NCBI GenBank assembly: GCA_030531285.1
Contig: JAUNNW010000059.1
Coordinates: 1-8,508, forward strand
Source: Synergistaceae bacterium
GTDB lineage: Bacteria > Synergistota > Synergistia > Synergistales > Synergistaceae
Direction of reading: 5' to 3'
DNA: 8,508 nucleotides
The translations under genes were made by a program, and so were the position numbers. Of this stretch, positions 7,713 through 8,508 are shown piece after piece. Within the stretch, counting starts at the first letter, position 1; each line of letters starts with the position of its first letter. Below the pieces are notes generated by a model, which saw only the letters and a program-made list of their open reading frames with translations, did not search any database and had not been told where the DNA came from.

Positions 7713-7726
7713 CTGCCTCCGTGCAT

Positions 7727-7754
7727 AAAAAAAGTCCTGCCCGTGCGGCAAGAC
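7727..7754 (-). terminator. Attenuator terminator in the carB leader
   Basis: On the minus strand GTCTTGCC (7754-7747) pairs with GGCAGGAC (7741-7734), an 8-bp stem with one G-U pair and a 5-nt loop. A run of seven T (7733-7727) follows directly. This is a textbook intrinsic terminator placed 63 bp before the carB start, so read-through must be controlled. The 5' arm is also the 3' arm of a competing antiterminator (see the leader entry). Confidence 0.9.
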
Positions 7755-7820
7755 CAACCCGCGGCATAATGCCGCACCGTTGCACTGCTCTTGCCGACCT
7801 CTCATGGATCGCCTTAAAGA
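7727..7820 (-). promoter_or_regulatory. PyrR-type attenuator leader of the pyr operon
   Basis: Three mutually exclusive RNA structures can be drawn on the minus strand. (1) The PyrR-binding anti-antiterminator runs from TCTTTAAGG (7820-7812) through GATCC-ATGAGA-GGTC (7810-7796) to GGCAAGAG (7795-7788). It resembles the known PyrR loop pattern UCC-N-G-N-GAGG with flanking CUUUAA and GCAAG. (2) The antiterminator pairs CGGCAAGA (7796-7789) with TCTTGCCG (7753-7746), perfect over 8 bp. It encloses CAAC/GTTG pairing and a hairpin GCGGCA-TTA-TGCCGC (7775-7761). (3) The terminator is at 7754-7727. In the established model, PyrR with UMP stabilises structure 1, which frees the terminator and shuts off the operon when pyrimidines are plentiful. 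The pyrR gene is not in the window. Confidence 0.88.
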
Positions 7821-7835
7821 CATAACCATATCTAA

Positions 7836-7867
7836 TCTGTACATACTAAGTATATATTCTGTACATA
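7836..7867 (-). repeat. Direct repeat TATGTACAGA x2 in the operon promoter
   Basis: The 10-bp word TATGTACAGA (minus strand) occurs perfectly at 7867-7858 and 7845-7836, 22 bp apart, which is two helical turns. One copy sits between the -35 and -10 boxes; the other covers the expected transcription start. Each contains the palindrome TGTACA. Between them the 11-bp palindrome ATACTTAGTAT (7843-7853) overlaps the -10 box. The position suggests a repressor operator, but no regulator is identified. Confidence 0.55.
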
Positions 7868-7876
7868 TTGTGTCAA
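7849..7876 (-). promoter_or_regulatory. Sigma-70-type promoter of the pyr operon
   Basis: On the minus strand a perfect -35 box TTGACA (7876-7871) is followed after 16 bp by TATACT (7854-7849) as the -10 box. The start is expected near 7842, giving a leader of roughly 180 nt that contains the whole attenuator. The next strong hexamer pair on this strand is not apparent. The -35 box is only a few bases from the -35 region of the divergent ridA promoter. Confidence 0.82.
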
Positions 7877-7897
7877 CAGAAATTTTACTGCCGGCTA

Positions 7898-7906
7898 TGG
7901 TATAAT
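7898..7906 (+). promoter_or_regulatory. Extended -10 promoter of ridA
   Basis: A consensus TATAAT at 7901-7906 is preceded by TGG (7898-7900), forming an extended -10 element (TGnTATAAT). No good -35 box lies 17-18 bp upstream (around 7877-7883, AT-rich), which is typical of extended -10 promoters. Transcription would start near 7913, about 35 nt before the ridA ATG. It is back-to-back with the pyr operon promoter. Confidence 0.72.
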
Positions 7907-7947
7907 TTACACAGTTTCAGAAATCTCATTCAAAGAAGGCTTGCAGT

Positions 7948-8325
7948 ATGAAAAGAATAATCAACACAAACAGAGCTCCTGAAGCAATAGGTCCTTATTC
8001 ACAGGCGGTAGAAGTCAACGGAACCCTTTACGTATCAGGACAGGCACCGTTTGTGCCCGCTTCCGGTCAGGTTCCGTCTGAAGATATCAGGGAACAGACA
8101 AAACAGTCGCTTGAAAACGTTAAAGCGGTCGTTGAAGCGGCAGGCTACTCAATGGAAGACGTTGTTAAAGCAACTGTTTTTGTCAAAGACATGAACGATT
8201 TTGCCGCCGTCAACGAGGTGTACGCACAATATCTCGGAGAAACAAAACCTGCCCGCGCATGCGTTGAAGCAGCAAGGCTTCCCAGGGATATAAAGGTGGA
8301 AATAGAGGTTGTCGCGGCAAAGTAA
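7948..8325 (+). CDS. ridA: RidA family enamine/imine deaminase
   Basis: This 125-aa protein belongs to the RidA (YjgF/YER057c/UK114) family, cytoplasmic trimers that hydrolyse reactive enamines such as 2-aminoacrylate to keto acids and ammonia, protecting PLP enzymes. Family marks are APEAIGPYSQAV (10-21), YVSGQ (28-32), the carboxylate-binding arginine R103 in KPARACVEAARLP (100-112) with C105 beside it, and the C-terminal KVEIEVVA (116-123, E118 and E120). These fit the true RidA subfamily and the length is typical. ATG at 7948 has GAAGG at 7935-7939 (8-nt spacer). It is transcribed divergently from the pyr operon and shares the 284-bp control region with it. Physical linkage of ridA to pyrimidine genes is also known in enterobacteria, where it follows pyrBI. 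The exact substrate here is inferred from the family. Confidence 0.95.
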   Translation: MKRIINTNRAPEAIGPYSQAVEVNGTLYVSGQAPFVPASGQVPSEDIREQTKQSLENVKAVVEAAGYSMEDVVKATVFVKDMNDFAAVNEVYAQYLGETKPARACVEAARLPRDIKVEIEVVAAK

Positions 8326-8391
8326 ACGCTGCATGCTTCTAACACATATTGCGTTTTGCCGGCATAAGCGGCGAACAACGAATATTCGGGC

Positions 8392-8429
8392 AAAATAAAA
8401 CGGGGTGAAAATATCCCCCGTTTTATTTT
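8392..8429 (+). terminator. Bidirectional terminator between ridA and the convergent gene
   Basis: AAAATAAAACGGGG (8392-8405) pairs perfectly over 14 bp with CCCCGTTTTATTTT (8416-8429), with a 10-nt loop. The A-rich and T-rich arm ends supply U-tracts on both strands, and T-rich sequence continues to about 8440 on the plus strand. It lies 66 bp after the ridA stop and right at the end of the minus-strand frame entering from the right edge, so it probably ends both transcripts. Confidence 0.9.
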
Positions 8430-8508
8430 TGGTTTTGTTTATATTCGTAAACTGTTTTGCCGTTGTGAACCGTTTTCAGGCAGCGTCCGAATACCTTTCT
8501 GCCTTCAA
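8423..8508 (-). CDS. C-terminal fragment of an unidentified protein
   Basis: A minus-strand frame is open from the right edge of the window to a TAA at 8425-8423 and gives 27 residues ending VHNGKTVYEYKQNQK. The other two minus-strand frames hit stops within it. The stop lies inside the 3' part of the bidirectional terminator stem, the compact arrangement seen for convergent genes. The residue content (basic, with the NGKTVYEYK strand-like stretch) is plausible for a real protein end. I do not recognise a family, and no function is proposed. The start lies outside the window. Confidence 0.5.
   Translation of the reverse strand, partial: EGRKVFGRCLKTVHNGKTVYEYKQNQK

Noticed and set aside
7679..7726. 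A 15-codon minus-strand ORF (ATG at 7726) just after the attenuator U-tract
   Set aside because: It has no Shine-Dalgarno (the U-tract precedes it directly), and it would be transcribed only after the termination decision, so it cannot act as an attenuating leader peptide.
7587..7844. An 85-codon minus-strand frame starting near the transcription start and running into carB
   Set aside because: It crosses the PyrR structures and the carB start in another frame, has no ribosome binding site, and its sequence is shaped by the leader hairpins. It is not a credible leader peptide.
8352..8380. Imperfect hairpin CGTTTTGCCG / CGGCGAACAACG downstream of ridA
   Set aside because: The stem has bulges and no U-tract; the strong terminator at 8392-8429 is the better candidate, so this is probably chance pairing.
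1..8508. Search for mobile elements, CRISPR arrays, tRNA/rRNA genes or defence systems
   Set aside because: No transposase, integrase, regularly spaced repeat-spacer array or tRNA-like cloverleaf was seen; the window is housekeeping metabolism with its control region.

Overview
The window holds an almost complete pyrimidine (UMP) biosynthesis operon on the minus strand, in transcription order carB-pyrK-pyrD-pyrF-pyrE-pyrB-pyrI (positions 7663 down to 72). A divergently transcribed ridA gene sits on the plus strand (7948-8325), and the C-terminal end of an unidentified minus-strand gene enters at the right edge. The organism looks like a Gram-positive-type anaerobe (Clostridia, Negativicutes or a relative). 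The reasons are the class 1B PyrD/PyrK pair, a Bacillus-like PyrE, canonical GGAGG ribosome binding sites, and a PyrR-type RNA attenuator in the leader; overall GC is moderate. The exact taxon cannot be fixed from the sequence.

Layout: positions 1-55 are the operon terminator. Positions 72-488 are pyrI, 485-1408 pyrB, 1465-2124 pyrE, 2141-2839 pyrF, 2839-3750 pyrD, 3738-4475 pyrK and 4493-7663 carB. Several junctions overlap or nearly touch. The one loose junction, pyrE-pyrB, is filled by a degenerate 7-bp tandem repeat that also supplies the end of PyrE. Positions 7664-7947 are a dense divergent control region: a hairpin next to the carB ribosome binding site, a three-state PyrR attenuator (anti-antiterminator, antiterminator, terminator), a sigma-70-type promoter for the operon carrying two copies of a 10-bp direct repeat, and an extended -10 promoter for ridA. 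After ridA, a strong hairpin at 8392-8429 can act as terminator for ridA and for the convergent gene at the right edge.

The enzymes work in sequence. CarB (with a CarA glutaminase not encoded here) makes carbamoyl phosphate, and PyrBI joins it to aspartate. PyrC (not encoded here) closes the ring, PyrD/PyrK oxidises dihydroorotate with electrons passing to NAD+, PyrE adds PRPP-derived ribose phosphate, and PyrF decarboxylates OMP to UMP. Control is inferred at two levels: PyrR/UMP attenuation of the transcript, and nucleotide feedback on the PyrB/PyrI holoenzyme and on the CarB C-terminal domain.

No novel defence or mobile system is visible. The points most worth checking are the promoter direct repeat, the heptamer repeat in pyrE-pyrB, the carA-less carB-first operon, and the linkage of ridA to pyrimidine genes.
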